Shown here one piece after another: positions 21,095 to 31,797 of a DNA stretch of 64,000 nt. The notes under the pieces were generated by a model. That model saw only the letters and a list, made by a program, of their open reading frames with translations, was not told the DNA's origin and searched no databases. Source of the stretch: Paraglaciecola marina (lineage in GTDB: Bacteria > Pseudomonadota > Gammaproteobacteria > Enterobacterales > Alteromonadaceae). Location of the stretch: contig NZ_SAIS01000009.1 of NCBI RefSeq assembly GCF_004360155.1, positions 124,001-188,000 on the forward strand, in the 5' to 3' direction. The position numbers were made by a program, and so were the translations under genes. Numbering within the stretch: the first letter of the stretch is position 1; every line of letters begins with the position of its first letter.

Positions 21095-24000
21095 ATGACA
21101 GAACAACTACCTTCAACTTCCACCAGTTTTGTGCACTTACGTGTGCATAGTGATTTTTCTATGGTAGATGGGTTGAACAAAGTGAAGCCTATTATGGCTC
21201 GGGTTAAAGAGTTAAATATGCCCGCGGTCGCCATTACCGACCAAATGAATATGTGCGGTTTGGTTAAGTTTTATGGGCAAGCCCATGGAAATGGTATAAA
21301 ACCTATTATTGGCACTGATTTTTGGGTGCAAAGTGACGAAATGGAAGGGCGAATTTTTCGTCTCACACTACTTGCCTTAGATAATCATGGTTACAAAAAC
21401 ATTACCTTGCTTATCTCAAAAGCTTATTTACGAGGTAACCTGCAAGATAAACCAGTCATTGATAAGCAATGGTTAGCAGAGCACAACCAGGGCGTGTTGA
21501 TAATCTCAGGCGGTAAATCAGGTGACTTAGGTATTGCTTTAACCAAAGGTAATCACACCACTGCTTTGGCAATTACTCAGTTCTATCAAGAGTACTTTGC
21601 TGATCGTTATTATATTGAGTTAACGCGAACCGCAAGACTCGGTGAAGAAGACTATATTCACCGGGCGGTAGAGTGGGCAGGTCAACATGATTTACCCGTA
21701 GTGGCCACCAACGAAGTGTGCTTTATTAAAAAAGAAGGATTCGACGCGCATGAGATTCGCGTTGCTATTCATGATGGCTTTACATTGGTCGACCCCCGCA
21801 GACCAAAAGAATACAGTGAGCAACAATATTTACGCTCTGCAGAAGAAATGGCCGAGCTTTTTGCCGATATACCAGAAGCATTACAAAACACAGTAGAAAT
21901 TGCTAAACGATGTAACGTTACTGTGCAGTTAGGTACTTACTTTTTACCTGATTTCCCAACCGAAGGTATGGATATCAAAGACTTTTTAGTTAAGGTATCC
22001 AGAGAAGGGCTAGAAAGGCGTTTAGCGTTTTTATTTCCTGACGAACAAGAGCGAATAGAGAAGCGCCCTGAGTACGATGAGCGACTTGAAATCGAATTAG
22101 GCGTTATTAACCAAATGGGGTTCCCTGGTTACTTTTTGATCGTGATGGAGTTTATTCAGTGGAGTAAAGATAACAATATTCCAGTTGGCCCAGGTCGAGG
22201 GTCAGGTGCAGGGTCATTGGTGGCTTACGCGTTGGATATTACCGACTTAGACCCATTAGAATACGATTTATTATTCGAACGTTTCTTGAACCCAGAACGG
22301 GTATCTATGCCAGACTTCGACGTCGATTTTTGCATGGACAGACGTGACGAAGTTATCGACCACGTTGCTGAAATGTATGGTCGTGATGCGGTATCGCAAA
22401 TTATCACCTTCGGAACCATGGCCGCAAAAGCCGTGGTACGAGACGTAGGTAGGGTGTTAGGGCACCCATATGGTTTTGTTGACAGACTATCTAAACTAAT
22501 ACCACCCACGCCAGGCATGACCCTTGAAAAGGCCTTCTTAGAAGAGCCAAGGCTGCAAGAAGCCTACGACGAAGATGAAGAAGTAAAAGAACTCATCGAC
22601 ATGTGTCGTATCTTAGAAGGGGTAACCCGTAATGCTGGTAAACATGCTGGTGGTGTGGTTATCGCCCCCACAGTTATCACTGATTTTGCTCCTTTGTATT
22701 GTGATGACGAAGGTAAAAATCCGGTTACTCAATTTGATAAGAATGACGTGGAAACCGCTGGGTTAGTAAAATTTGACTTCCTCGGTTTACGTACTTTGAC
22801 CATTATCCAATGGGCCATTGATATGATTAAGCTGGGTAAAAATATCGATGTTGATATCGCGTCTATCCCCTTAGAAGATCCTCGCTCATTTAAAATATTA
22901 CAAAATGCCGAAACCACGGCTGTGTTCCAATTAGAATCACGGGGTATGAAGGAGCTGATTAAGCGCCTTAAGCCTGATTCATTCGAAGATATCATCGCAC
23001 TGGTAGCGCTATTTAGACCTGGGCCTTTGCAATCAGGCATGGTTGATAACTTTATCGACCGTAAACATGGCCGTGAAGAAGTGTCTTACCCAGATGCCGA
23101 ATACCAACATGAATGTTTAAAAACAATTCTTCAGCCTACCTACGGCATTATTTTGTATCAAGAACAGGTAATGCAAATAGCCCAAGAAATGTCAGGTTAT
23201 AGCTTAGGTGGCGCTGATTTATTACGTCGAGCTATGGGTAAGAAAAAAGCCGAGGAGATGGAAAAGCAGCGGGGCTCATTTGAAGCCGGCGCTGAAGCCA
23301 ACGGTATTGATCCTAACCTAGCAGGTAAAATTTTTGATTTGGTTGAAAAATTTGCGGGTTATGGTTTTAACAAATCTCACTCTGCAGCTTATGCCTTAGT
23401 TTCATATCAAACTCTGTGGCTCAAGACCCATTATCCTGCCGAATTTATGGCGGCTGTAATGTCTGCTGATATGGACAATTCAGATAAAATTGTAACCTTA
23501 GTAGATGAATGTGATCGCATGGGGTTAACCATTTTACCTCCTGATGTGAATGCGGGTAGTCACAAGTTCACAGTTGATGAAGAAGGTCGCATTGTATATG
23601 GCATAGGCGCTGTTAAAGGGGTGGGTGAAGGCCCAATCGAAGCTATTATTGAAGCTAGAGAGCAGCAAGGTAAATTTAGTGATTTATTCGACTTTTGCGC
23701 CAAGATTGATGTCAAACGTATTAACAAGCGCATACTAGAAAAACTGGTATTAGCTGGGGCCTTAGATAATTTAGGTCCGCACCGTGCTTCACTAATGGCA
23801 TCTTTACCCGACGCACTAGCGGCTGCAGGGCAACATGCCAAAGACCAAACTTCGGGTCAGTCGGATATGTTTGGGTTACTCACTACTGAGCCTGAGCAAG
23901 TACAACAAGCTTTTGCAGACGTACCTGAGTGGCCAGAGAAAGTATGGCTAGAGGGTGAGAAAAACACCTTAGGTTTATACCTAACCGGCCACCCAATTAA

Positions 24001-24580
24001 TCAGTACGTAAACGAAATCAAACATTACGCGCCCACACGCTTAGTTGATTTAAAACCGACTCACAGAGATCAAACTGCTTATGCGGTTGGGTTAGTGCTT
24101 GGTGTAAGAGTTATGACTAACAAGCGAGGCAGACGTTGGGCTTTAGTGACTTTAGACGACAAGAGTGCCAGAATCGACGTTAGGTTTTTCCCCGATATGC
24201 TAGAACAATACGAAGAATTGCTGCAAACGGATAAAATATTGGTCATAAGTGGACAGGTCAGCTTTGATGAATTCTCCGGTGGCAATACAATGTCGGCCCG
24301 CGACGCCATGGACTTAGTTCAGGCTAGAGAGAAAAATGCCAAGTGTTTGCAGTTACAAATGCAATCTAGCTGGTGCAATTCATCAACCGTGGGTAAACTA
24401 CAGACAATATTTCAGCCATATCAAGGTGGAAGTTGCCCGGTACAGGTACATTATGTCCATCCGGATGCAAAAGCAGACTTAACCTTGGGCGCTCAGTGGT
24501 ATGTTACGCCACAAGATGAGTTAATATACGACCTACAACAGTTGTTAGGTAAGCCGCAGGTTAATTTAGAATTTCATTAG
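21095..24580 (+). CDS. dnaE: DNA polymerase III alpha subunit
   Basis: 1161 residues (E. coli 1160). It is the replicative polymerase. Domains in order: PHP ([19 protein letters not shown] at the N-terminus), the C-family palm with PDFDVDF at 406-412 (Asp409 and Asp411 match E. coli Asp401/Asp403), thumb and fingers, a helix-hairpin-helix region, an OB domain around residues 990-1070 and a C-terminal tau-binding domain. The start codon follows the rnhB stop immediately. accA lies 53 bases downstream, as in E. coli. Confidence 0.98.
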   Translation: MTEQLPSTSTSFVHLRVHSDFSMVDGLNKVKPIMARVKELNMPAVAITDQMNMCGLVKFYGQAHGNGIKPIIGTDFWVQSDEMEGRIFRLTLLALDNHGYKNITLLISKAYLRGNLQDKPVIDKQWLAEHNQGVLIISGGKSGDLGIALTKGNHTTALAITQFYQEYFADRYYIELTRTARLGEEDYIHRAVEWAGQHDLPVVATNEVCFIKKEGFDAHEIRVAIHDGFTLVDPRRPKEYSEQQYLRSAEEMAELFADIPEALQNTVEIAKRCNVTVQLGTYFLPDFPTEGMDIKDFLVKVSREGLERRLAFLFPDEQERIEKRPEYDERLEIELGVINQMGFPGYFLIVMEFIQWSKDNNIPVGPGRGSGAGSLVAYALDITDLDPLEYDLLFERFLNPERVSMPDFDVDFCMDRRDEVIDHVAEMYGRDAVSQIITFGTMAAKAVVRDVGRVLGHPYGFVDRLSKLIPPTPGMTLEKAFLEEPRLQEAYDEDEEVKELIDMCRILEGVTRNAGKHAGGVVIAPTVITDFAPLYCDDEGKNPVTQFDKNDVETAGLVKFDFLGLRTLTIIQWAIDMIKLGKNIDVDIASIPLEDPRSFKILQNAETTAVFQLESRGMKELIKRLKPDSFEDIIALVALFRPGPLQSGMVDNFIDRKHGREEVSYPDAEYQHECLKTILQPTYGIILYQEQVMQIAQEMSGYSLGGADLLRRAMGKKKAEEMEKQRGSFEAGAEANGIDPNLAGKIFDLVEKFAGYGFNKSHSAAYALVSYQTLWLKTHYPAEFMAAVMSADMDNSDKIVTLVDECDRMGLTILPPDVNAGSHKFTVDEEGRIVYGIGAVKGVGEGPIEAIIEAREQQGKFSDLFDFCAKIDVKRINKRILEKLVLAGALDNLGPHRASLMASLPDALAAAGQHAKDQTSGQSDMFGLLTTEPEQVQQAFADVPEWPEKVWLEGEKNTLGLYLTGHPINQYVNEIKHYAPTRLVDLKPTHRDQTAYAVGLVLGVRVMTNKRGRRWALVTLDDKSARIDVRFFPDMLEQYEELLQTDKILVISGQVSFDEFSGGNTMSARDAMDLVQAREKNAKCLQLQMQSSWCNSSTVGKLQTIFQPYQGGSCPVQVHYVHPDAKADLTLGAQWYVTPQDELIYDLQQLLGKPQVNLEFH

Positions 24581-24633
24581 TCTAGCCAGTAAATGAAGAA
24601 TGAAATAAGCAACAAATTATTATTAGGTGTTCA

Positions 24634-25590
24634 ATGAGTGTAAATTTTTTGGAATTCGAAAAGCCCATCGCTGATTTAGAAGCGAAGATTGAAGAGTTAA
24701 GATTGGTCAATCAAGGGGGAGAGTTCGATGTTAGTCTTGAAGAAGAAATAACTAAACTTCGAGAAAAAAGTGCAGAATTAAGTCGTAAAATCTTTGCAGA
24801 TTTAGGAGCTTGGCAGGTACAGCAAATCGCCCGTCATCCCATGCGTCCGTATACCTATGATTACATTGAGCTTATTTGTACTGACTTTGATGAATTGGCA
24901 GGTGATCGCGCTTTTGCAGACGACAAAGCAATAGTGGGTGGTCTAGCTAAAATTGATGAGCAGCCAGTGATGATAATTGGCCATCAAAAAGGCCGTGATA
25001 CCAAAGAAAAAATCAAACGTAACTTTGGTATGCCTAAACCAGAAGGATACCGCAAAGCATTACGTTTAATGGAAATGGCAGAACGTTTCAATTTACCCAT
25101 CATCACCTTTATTGATACTCCAGGTGCATATCCAGGAGTAGGCGCTGAAGAGCGTGGTCAAAGTGAAGCCATTGCCAAAAACCTAAAAGTCATGGCTGGC
25201 CTGAAAGTCCCCGTTATTTGTACCGTAATCGGTGAGGGCGGTTCTGGTGGTGCACTTGCTATCGGTGTGGGTGACAGAGTAAACATGCTGCAATATAGTA
25301 CATACTCGGTTATTTCTCCTGAAGGTTGCGCGTCAATCTTGTGGAAGAGCGCTGAAAAAGCCCCACAAGCCGCAGAAGCTATGGGTGTAAGTGCAGGGAA
25401 AATTAAAGAACTGGGCCTTATCAATCATATTGTTGAAGAGCCGTTAGGGGGAGCCCATCGTGACCACGTCAGCATGGCGGCAAACTTAAAAGCCACAATT
25501 AAACAACAGTTAGCACAACTAGGTAGCTTATCTACGGAAGAGTTGCTTGATGAACGCTACAAACGTTTAATGTCTTTTGGCTACTGTTAA
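24634..25590 (+). CDS. accA: Acetyl-CoA carboxylase carboxyltransferase alpha subunit
   Basis: 318 residues (E. coli 319). With AccD it transfers carboxyl from biotin to acetyl-CoA, giving malonyl-CoA, the committed step of fatty-acid synthesis. Seen: the N-terminal [16 protein letters not shown] helix, [28 protein letters not shown], and the oxyanion/CoA site [15 protein letters not shown]. The start is an ATG with AGGTGT upstream. It ends before an intrinsic terminator that precedes tilS. Confidence 0.98.
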   Translation: MSVNFLEFEKPIADLEAKIEELRLVNQGGEFDVSLEEEITKLREKSAELSRKIFADLGAWQVQQIARHPMRPYTYDYIELICTDFDELAGDRAFADDKAIVGGLAKIDEQPVMIIGHQKGRDTKEKIKRNFGMPKPEGYRKALRLMEMAERFNLPIITFIDTPGAYPGVGAEERGQSEAIAKNLKVMAGLKVPVICTVIGEGGSGGALAIGVGDRVNMLQYSTYSVISPEGCASILWKSAEKAPQAAEAMGVSAGKIKELGLINHIVEEPLGGAHRDHVSMAANLKATIKQQLAQLGSLSTEELLDERYKRLMSFGYC

Positions 25591-25613
25591 GCTTTAGACT
25601 CACGTTATACTAC

Positions 25614-25648
25614 AAAGCCATTTGCTGGTTTAAGGCAGATGGCTTTTT
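25614..25648 (+). terminator. Intrinsic terminator after accA
   Basis: AAGCCAT at 25615-25621 pairs with ATGGCTT at 25639-25645, with additional TGC/GCA pairing inside, followed by a T-rich run to 25649. It lies 24 bases after accA and its T-run almost reaches the tilS ribosome-binding site. Confidence 0.75.
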
Positions 25649-25663
25649 TGTTTTTGGGATATT

Positions 25664-27034
25664 ATGTCACTACTAACCACATTAAACGTACATTTATCAG
25701 TGTCACCCTTGAGTGAAGCTAATGATATTGTGGTCGCCTATAGCGGTGGTGTAGATTCTCATGTGTTATTGCATGCTCTCAGTGAGCTTAAGCAACACCA
25801 AGCCAATTCTTTTAATTTACACGCAATCCATATTCACCATGGCCTCAACCAAAATGCCAATATGTGGCAAGAACATTGCCGTGCAGTATGCCTAGAACTT
25901 GGTGTGAGCTTTCAAACAGCGAACGTAGCAGTTAATGCACAAGCTAGGCAAAGCTTAGAGGCTCAAGCCCGAGATGCCCGCTATCAAAAGTTAGTGGAGA
26001 TGGCGCCAGCTGATAGCCAAATATTGCTGGGGCAACATCAAGATGATCAGCTAGAAACCTTTTTATTGCAGTTAAAAAGGGGGGCAGGGCCTAAAGGCCT
26101 GTCGGCCATGAATCAACAATGGTCTGTTACAAATACTAGTGGGGCTGAGCTGAAAATCGTTAACTTTTATCGACCGCTTTTAGAGATTAGCCAGAAAGAC
26201 ATTTTAGAATACGCCCAGCAGCAAAAGCTGAAATGGGTTGAAGACGAATCAAATCAAGACGCGCAATTCGACAGAAACTTTTTAAGACTAGATGTGTTAC
26301 CTATTTTACAAAACAGATGGCCAGAGTTAGCAAGTTCGGTCTCTCGCAGTGCTCAGTTATGTGCGCAACAGCAAAAAATGCTAGATGAAATCTGTGCAGA
26401 AAAACTAGCCATTATTCAAAGCTCAAAAAGTAGTTTAGACCTCAATGAATTACTCAAGTTAAGTGAAAAATGGCTACACCAATTGGTGCGCTATTGGCTA
26501 TCGCAGCAAGGTATTGCGAGCCCTTCATTAGCGGTGTTACAGCAACTATTGCCCCAAGTGCTGTTAGCCGCAGAAGACGCCAACCCAATACTTCAATGGC
26601 AAACTTGGCAATTTAGACGTTTTAATCAGCAACTTTATGTAATCCCTGTACCTATTGAATTACCTGAGTTTGAAAAGCTTTGGCAAGGGGAAAGCGGTAT
26701 GGTTTTGCCAGAAAATTTGGGTTGCTTATGTTTTACCCAAGATAATAACGAATTAGATACTAACCAAGTATTCTTAGCTATAAACCCAGATTTAGGGCCA
26801 TTAACCGTGCGCCTAGGGGGTTATTCAGCCAAGTTTAAACCCAAAGGTAGTCAATATAGCAAACCCATAAAGCAATGGTTTAAGCTATGGAAGGTGCCCC
26901 CATGGATACGTGATAACACTTTGATAATTATCCAGAACCAAGATGTTATTGGGTTAATAGGCGAAGGTAAGTGCTACCAAGCTGCGGTTAAGCTGAACCA
27001 GGTTCGCCCCATATTTATTAGCCTACAAAAGTAG
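25664..27034 (+). CDS. tilS: tRNA(Ile)-lysidine synthetase
   Basis: 456 residues (E. coli 432). It converts cytidine 34 of tRNA-Ile(CAU) to lysidine, changing its codon from AUG to AUA. The PP-loop ATP motif SGGVDS is at residues 27-32, followed by HIHHGLNQNANMW and LLGQHQDDQLETFLLQLKRG, where the metal/tRNA site lies. The C-terminal substrate-binding domains TilS_sub and TilS_C follow (VRLGGYSAKFKPKGS...PPWIRD). The start is an ATG after GGGATATT. It ends 2 bases from the convergent end of the first receiver-TPR gene. Confidence 0.95.
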   Translation: MSLLTTLNVHLSVSPLSEANDIVVAYSGGVDSHVLLHALSELKQHQANSFNLHAIHIHHGLNQNANMWQEHCRAVCLELGVSFQTANVAVNAQARQSLEAQARDARYQKLVEMAPADSQILLGQHQDDQLETFLLQLKRGAGPKGLSAMNQQWSVTNTSGAELKIVNFYRPLLEISQKDILEYAQQQKLKWVEDESNQDAQFDRNFLRLDVLPILQNRWPELASSVSRSAQLCAQQQKMLDEICAEKLAIIQSSKSSLDLNELLKLSEKWLHQLVRYWLSQQGIASPSLAVLQQLLPQVLLAAEDANPILQWQTWQFRRFNQQLYVIPVPIELPEFEKLWQGESGMVLPENLGCLCFTQDNNELDTNQVFLAINPDLGPLTVRLGGYSAKFKPKGSQYSKPIKQWFKLWKVPPWIRDNTLIIIQNQDVIGLIGEGKCYQAAVKLNQVRPIFISLQK

Positions 27035-27035
27035 T

Positions 27036-28703
27036 TTAAATACCTAATGCAGCTTTGGTTAGCGCTTTAGAAATACGGCTTTTATACTCCTCAAAGTCCG
27101 ATTGTTGAGTCTCAGTTAGAGTTGAAGTCTCTAAAGTTTCTATACACCCTTTTGCGTGCTCAGTTTCTTGTTCGGTTAAGCCTTCTTCTTCAGCAATAAT
27201 AGCCAGTACCTTTAAAATACTCACCATAATACTTTTGTTATTGGGTGATAACTGGGTGGCTTGGCACAACAAATTATAGGCTGGTTGATAACGTTGATTT
27301 TTGTAATAAGAAGAAGCCATTTCGGCGATTTCTCTAGGATTATAACGAATATCTTTTCGCTCCCTAGATTCTTGGTCTATGTAGGCGGTTAACACCTTAC
27401 CTGTGAAAGAGTCATGAGACATAAACTCCTTCATTTGTTCAAGTAATAACATGGATTGTTCCCACATGCCTACTTCATGATAAGCCTTAACTTTATCTAA
27501 GTTATCTTCAAAGTACTTTTGTGCCTTTACCGGTAAGCTTTTTTGAAAATGTCTATGTAAAGCTTTTTCTGCTTCTCTTTTATTTTGCCTAGAATTCATT
27601 ATTCGAATTTCAATGATACTTATCTGTTCACCTAATTCATTAGCAGCACCAAAGTCTGACTTTAGCTCTTTTATATTTCTTTCTGTTCTAGCTATTAATT
27701 TGTTCGCTTCTGGGTTAGACAGGGTTGGCGCAAGATCGATAGCAGAACGTATTACGTTAAGCTGCAGTAACGGGGTATCATGAATAGAGTTTTTAGCATA
27801 TTTCAACATGTTTCTCGTGGCAACATATTGGCCTAACCTATCGTGATTTAACCTAGCCAAATTCCAAGAGTTTTTATTACGTTCGATACTGCGGGGCGCT
27901 AATTTAGTCGCTTCTTGAATGATTTGGTAACCCATTTGAAAGTCTTCTTTACCAATATAGTATTCAGCCAGTAAATCGTAGGTTGCAAACTTAGTGTCTT
28001 CACGTTCAAGCAGTTTATCTGTTAATTCAGACGCTTCTGTAATCATATCTTGCTTTAAAAGTGAATTGGCCAAACCCACATGGACCCAAGCATAATCATA
28101 GGTAGCCAGTAATTTATTATAGAAACGCTGGGCCTCTTTATACTCACGTAAATTGATTAAACTACGCCCTATTAAGCGGTTTATGTGTGGATGATATAAA
28201 ACTAAGGTTTCGTCTTTTAATTGTCTTTCAGCGTAATAGATTGCCGTCGCATACTCTTCCTGCTCGAAGCAATATCGCAATGCATAGAGTTTTTGCTCGA
28301 TCATTAACAGTTGTTGTATACGATGTTCAACTTTAGACTGATCTAATGGTTTTACCCAAAAATCTGTGGGCTCCATTTCTACAACGCAATTAACTAATCC
28401 TTCACTGGTATCGGCGCTGAGAAAAATGACACAGGTGGTTTTTTTTATATGCCCCTTAAACTTCATCTCTTCTAAAAGGTTAAAACCGTCTTTATCGCTT
28501 TTAACGTCAAAGGCAATTAACACCATATCAAACTTAGTTGCGTTACATAAACGTAACGCAGTATAGGCGTTATGGGCACTTTGAATTTTTTTAATACCCG
28601 CATCAATTAGGGCTGCTTTTACTACTGTATGTACCAACGCCTGCCCATCAATAATCAGCACATTTAATTCATTCCAAGGCTTTTGATCGGGGATTTCTAT
28701 CAA
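27036..28703 (-). CDS. Receiver-domain protein with TPR repeats, copy 1
   Basis: 555 residues. An N-terminal response-regulator receiver fold (about 12-125) is followed by alpha-helical TPR-like repeats to the end; there is no DNA-binding or enzymatic output domain. The acidic pocket is altered: LIIDGQ has one Asp where two acids are usual, and the phosphoacceptor strand reads MVLIAFDVKSDKDG, so by alignment on DG the acceptor position is Phe with Asp one later. The lysine of KPL and the switch Ser of LSAD are kept. The start is UUG at 28703 with AAAGGA eight bases upstream. It is a close paralog of the next gene upstream. Probably a scaffold or partner-binding protein; role unknown. Confidence 0.85.
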   Translation of the reverse strand: MIEIPDQKPWNELNVLIIDGQALVHTVVKAALIDAGIKKIQSAHNAYTALRLCNATKFDMVLIAFDVKSDKDGFNLLEEMKFKGHIKKTTCVIFLSADTSEGLVNCVVEMEPTDFWVKPLDQSKVEHRIQQLLMIEQKLYALRYCFEQEEYATAIYYAERQLKDETLVLYHPHINRLIGRSLINLREYKEAQRFYNKLLATYDYAWVHVGLANSLLKQDMITEASELTDKLLEREDTKFATYDLLAEYYIGKEDFQMGYQIIQEATKLAPRSIERNKNSWNLARLNHDRLGQYVATRNMLKYAKNSIHDTPLLQLNVIRSAIDLAPTLSNPEANKLIARTERNIKELKSDFGAANELGEQISIIEIRIMNSRQNKREAEKALHRHFQKSLPVKAQKYFEDNLDKVKAYHEVGMWEQSMLLLEQMKEFMSHDSFTGKVLTAYIDQESRERKDIRYNPREIAEMASSYYKNQRYQPAYNLLCQATQLSPNNKSIMVSILKVLAIIAEEEGLTEQETEHAKGCIETLETSTLTETQQSDFEEYKSRISKALTKAALGI

Positions 28704-28790
28704 GCTTTCATTCCTTTAAAATCAAATATATATCTACAGGTAATTAATTTATTATCCTATACAGCTAAAGTCTAGTTTTTATACGTTAAA
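28704..28790 (-). repeat. Duplicated leader of receiver-TPR copy 1
   Basis: The region upstream of copy 1 resembles that upstream of copy 2 (30680-30765). Both read AAAGGAATGAAAGC immediately before the UUG start and share a TAATAAATTAA block about 40-50 bases upstream. AUG AAA GCU UGA forms a three-codon mini-ORF whose stop overlaps the UUG start. This shows that the tandem duplication included the promoter/leader. Confidence 0.75.
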
Positions 28791-29029
28791 GCAGTTGGAA
28801 TCAGTGTTTTTAACCGTTAGGTATAAATTTGGGAAGGTATCCATGAGGTTTAGACTTTTTTCTCTATAAAAATCGACCTAATTGCCCGTAAAAATTATTG
28901 ACGACATAGCCTTAATTAATCTACTAGGGATCAAATCAATCGATAAAAATAAAAGCTTTCTGAAAGGCATATAAATTAGCAAAATAGAGATTTTTAAGGA
29001 TGAGGGGTAATAGTTACATCAACTAAAGT
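28791..29029. other. Spacer between the two receiver-TPR genes
   Basis: Together with the leader above, 326 bases lie between the paralogs. On the minus strand GCCTTTCAGAAAGC near 28954-28968 followed by a T-rich stretch could be a weak terminator for copy 2. No ORF with a credible ribosome-binding site was seen. Confidence 0.4.
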
Positions 29030-30679
29030 TTATTCTTCTATATCCCTAAGTACTTTATCAATACGCACTTTGTATTCATTGAATAGGGCTTGCTGTTGCT
29101 CAGATAATTTCACATCAACTAAAAATTTAATACTCTCTTCAGCGTGTAGGCTTTCAGCTTCAGTTAACCCCGATTCTTCAGCAATAATTGCTAACACTTT
29201 GAGTATAGTAATCACTATGTTTTTATTGTTTGGAGACAATTTATTGGCTTGGCATAGAAAGTTATAAGATGGCTTGTAGCGCTTGTTCTTATAATGGGAT
29301 GATGCCATTTCGCCCAACTCTTTTGGGTTGTAACGAATATTTTCCCGTTCCTGTGACTCTTGTTCTAGGTAAGCAGTGAGTACCTTGCCTGTAAAGGAAT
29401 CATCGGAAACGCCACCTTTCATTTCATTAAGTATCGACATTGATTTTTCCCACATTCCCGCTTCGTGGTAAGCCTTTACTTTATCTAATTCATCTTCAAA
29501 ACTACTTTGTATATCTAAGGCTGAGTTCTCTTCTATAAGGGCCTCTGCCACTTTTTTATTATTTCTTAAGCTCATTAACCTAATGTTTATTATGGTTAGT
29601 TGCTCTTTTAGTTCATTCGCCACAGTGAAATCAGATTTAAGCCGCTCGATACTTCTTTCGGTATTTGCGAGAAGTTTATTAGACTCAGCTTCGGGTAACG
29701 TTGCAGCAAGATCTATAGCCGAACGAATAACGTTCAGTTGCAGAACAGGAGAGTCATGAATAGAGTTTTTTGCATACTTAGACATGTTTTTAGTTGCTAT
29801 ATATTGACCTAAACGGTCGTGATTTAGCCGTGCTAAATTCCACGATTTTCTATTTCGTTCAATACTACGAGGGGCTAATTTTGTGGCCTCTTGAATAATT
29901 TCGTAACCCAATTGAAAGTTTTCTTTAGCAATATGGTATTCAGCTAACAAGTCATAAGTCGCAAACTTTGTATCTTCTCGCTGTAGTAACTCATTGGTTA
30001 AGGTAGTTGCTTCATCCATTTTATCTTGTTGCAGTAGCGTAGCGGCAAGACCAACCTGTACCCAGGCGTAAGAGTATGTTTCAGCTATTTTTTCATAAAA
30101 AGCTTGTGCTTCTTTGTATTCTCGTAAATTAAATAAACAGCGACCAATTAAGCGATTTATATGGGGGTGATATAGTACTAAAGAATCATCTTTTAATTGT
30201 CGCTCAGCGTAATAAATAGCAGTAGGGTACTCTTCTTTATCGAAACAAAATCGCAAAGCGTAAAGCTTTTGTTCAATCAGCAAAATCTGCTGAATACGAT
30301 GTTCAACTTTTGATTTATCCAATGGCTTAACCCAAAAATCTGTAGGCTCCATTTCAACAACACAATTAACTAAGCCTTTATTGGTATCAGCACTGAGAAA
30401 TACAACACAGGTGGTTTTGGTAATATAACCTTTGAACTTCATCTCTTCTAAAAGGTTAAAACCATCTTTATCACTTTTCACATCAAATGCGATAAGCACC
30501 ATATCAAACTTGGTGGACTCACATAATTGCAATGCTGTATACGAATTATGAGCACTTTGAATATTTTTAATACCTGCATCTAGTAACGCGGCTTTTATCA
30601 CCGTATGTACCAGTGCTTGTCCATCAATAACTAGAATTTCTAATTTATTCGAAGGTTTTTGTTCAGGTATTTTTATCAA
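29030..30679 (-). CDS. Receiver-domain protein with TPR repeats, copy 2
   Basis: 549 residues, paralogous to the gene downstream over its whole length, with the receiver domain almost identical (for example SDKDGFNLLEEMKFKG in both) and the last third more diverged. It has the same one-Asp LVIDGQ start of the receiver, the same MVLIAFDVKSDKDG variant and the same WVKPLD lysine block. TPR-like helices fill residues 130-549. The start is UUG at 30679 with AAAGGA upstream, within the same ATG AAA GCT TGA leader as copy 1. Tandem duplication within the lineage is inferred. The family role is unknown to me. Confidence 0.85.
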   Translation of the reverse strand: MIKIPEQKPSNKLEILVIDGQALVHTVIKAALLDAGIKNIQSAHNSYTALQLCESTKFDMVLIAFDVKSDKDGFNLLEEMKFKGYITKTTCVVFLSADTNKGLVNCVVEMEPTDFWVKPLDKSKVEHRIQQILLIEQKLYALRFCFDKEEYPTAIYYAERQLKDDSLVLYHPHINRLIGRCLFNLREYKEAQAFYEKIAETYSYAWVQVGLAATLLQQDKMDEATTLTNELLQREDTKFATYDLLAEYHIAKENFQLGYEIIQEATKLAPRSIERNRKSWNLARLNHDRLGQYIATKNMSKYAKNSIHDSPVLQLNVIRSAIDLAATLPEAESNKLLANTERSIERLKSDFTVANELKEQLTIINIRLMSLRNNKKVAEALIEENSALDIQSSFEDELDKVKAYHEAGMWEKSMSILNEMKGGVSDDSFTGKVLTAYLEQESQERENIRYNPKELGEMASSHYKNKRYKPSYNFLCQANKLSPNNKNIVITILKVLAIIAEESGLTEAESLHAEESIKFLVDVKLSEQQQALFNEYKVRIDKVLRDIEE

Positions 30680-30765
30680 GCTTTCATTCCTTTATAAATC
30701 AAATGTTTACCTACAAGTAGTTAATTTATTATGCTAGAACATGAATGTCTAGTTATCATACTTTA
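30680..30765 (-). repeat. Duplicated leader of receiver-TPR copy 2
   Basis: Counterpart of 28704-28790. AAAGGA, the ATG AAA GCT TGA mini-ORF and the TAATAAATTAA block are all retained, with scattered substitutions elsewhere. Confidence 0.75.
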
Positions 30766-30904
30766 AACTAAGTGGGGGCAAAATTTCTGAGGATAAGGTA
30801 TAGAAATACATATATAGATTTTACATCTTATCTTTTAGTTTTATGTACAAAAATAAAAGCATATTAACTGTATTTAACCATGCTTACATGGCCGTGGATC
30901 CCTA

Positions 30905-31147
30905 TTACCTTCTTTTTACGTTAGCTATTCTAAGGTTGAGGTGCCACCCTATCAAATGGTCTTTCTCAGTACAGAACCCACGTGAGCAGCTTACTGCTGA
31001 TTCCTGTAAATGAAGCTGCTCCGTCGTAATTGCAATGTCTTGAATAGGGATTGGGCAAAACCCGAATGATAGATAATAGGTTTTGCCATTTGCATGAATT
31101 GAATGGTTATTCTCTTTGTTTATTACACCGTTATTGTGTGGTGACAA
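30905..31147 (-). CDS. Possible small hypothetical protein
   Basis: An 80-residue frame opening at UUG 31147. The translation is not of low complexity and contains NGKTYYLSFGFCPIPIQDIAIT, but no family is recognised. No good ribosome-binding site precedes the UUG (a GGGAGC block is about 20 bases upstream, too far). It fills most of the 515-base gap between the TPR genes. It may be a relic or a chance frame; otherwise the gap holds nothing I can name. Confidence 0.3.
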   Translation of the reverse strand: MSPHNNGVINKENNHSIHANGKTYYLSFGFCPIPIQDIAITTEQLHLQESAVSCSRGFCTEKDHLIGWHLNLRIANVKRR

Positions 31148-31194
31148 TAAGTGTCTATTCGCTCCCGTTAAATTATATGATTCAATTTTTAAAA

Positions 31195-31701
31195 TTAATG
31201 GGACACCTGCCTAGTTAGTTTATTTTTGTCATTTAGCAATATTGAGTTGGCTACTAATTGCCTATTACGCAACAGTTTTGCGTTATCAGGATCCAACGCA
31301 ATAGCCTTATCATAATGATGCATTGCTCCTACAAAATCATGCTCTTGGTTAAGTAGTTGAGCCAAGGCCACATGAGCTGGGTAAAAGTTGATGTTTAGTT
31401 TTAGGCTGTGTGTAAAGTCACTTTTTGCTTTGTTATATTGACCTTGTGCCATGTATATAATTCCTCGGTTTAATCGAGTAATTGACTCCGCCTCTTTGGT
31501 TACCCAATCATTATCAATGACCTTAGTACAGGCAAGAGTCGTTAGGTTACGTACATCAGTCTTTTGATGTAACAACACGGTTTGCTGAAAGCATTTTTCT
31601 AAGTTACCGTTCATTTGGCTAACCGAAAGGTAACTCGCACCAGCAGGTAATACTGGTAAGCTCAAGATGGTGGCAATCGATAAACTCATAAATTTTGTCA
31701 T
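31195..31701 (-). CDS. Small exported TPR-repeat protein
   Basis: 168 residues from the ATG at 31701, chosen over an upstream in-frame start at 31764 because TTGGAG lies 8 bases before it and because it gives a clean signal peptide (about residues 1-22, cut near PAGA-SY). At least two TPR units follow, RGIIYMAQGQYNKAKSDFTHSLKLN and FYPAHVALAQLLNQEHDFVGAMHHYDKAIALDPDN by position near residues 75-140. Likely a periplasmic protein-protein interaction module. It is divergent from the AraC-type regulator. Confidence 0.75.
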   Translation of the reverse strand: MTKFMSLSIATILSLPVLPAGASYLSVSQMNGNLEKCFQQTVLLHQKTDVRNLTTLACTKVIDNDWVTKEAESITRLNRGIIYMAQGQYNKAKSDFTHSLKLNINFYPAHVALAQLLNQEHDFVGAMHHYDKAIALDPDNAKLLRNRQLVANSILLNDKNKLTRQVSH

Positions 31702-31797
31702 GGTACGCTCCAATATTTGGGTAGGTGATTTAAAACTCCTATTCACTCTAAAATTTTCACCCAAAAGTTAAGCCCGATACTCGGCAAACCCCTTAAA

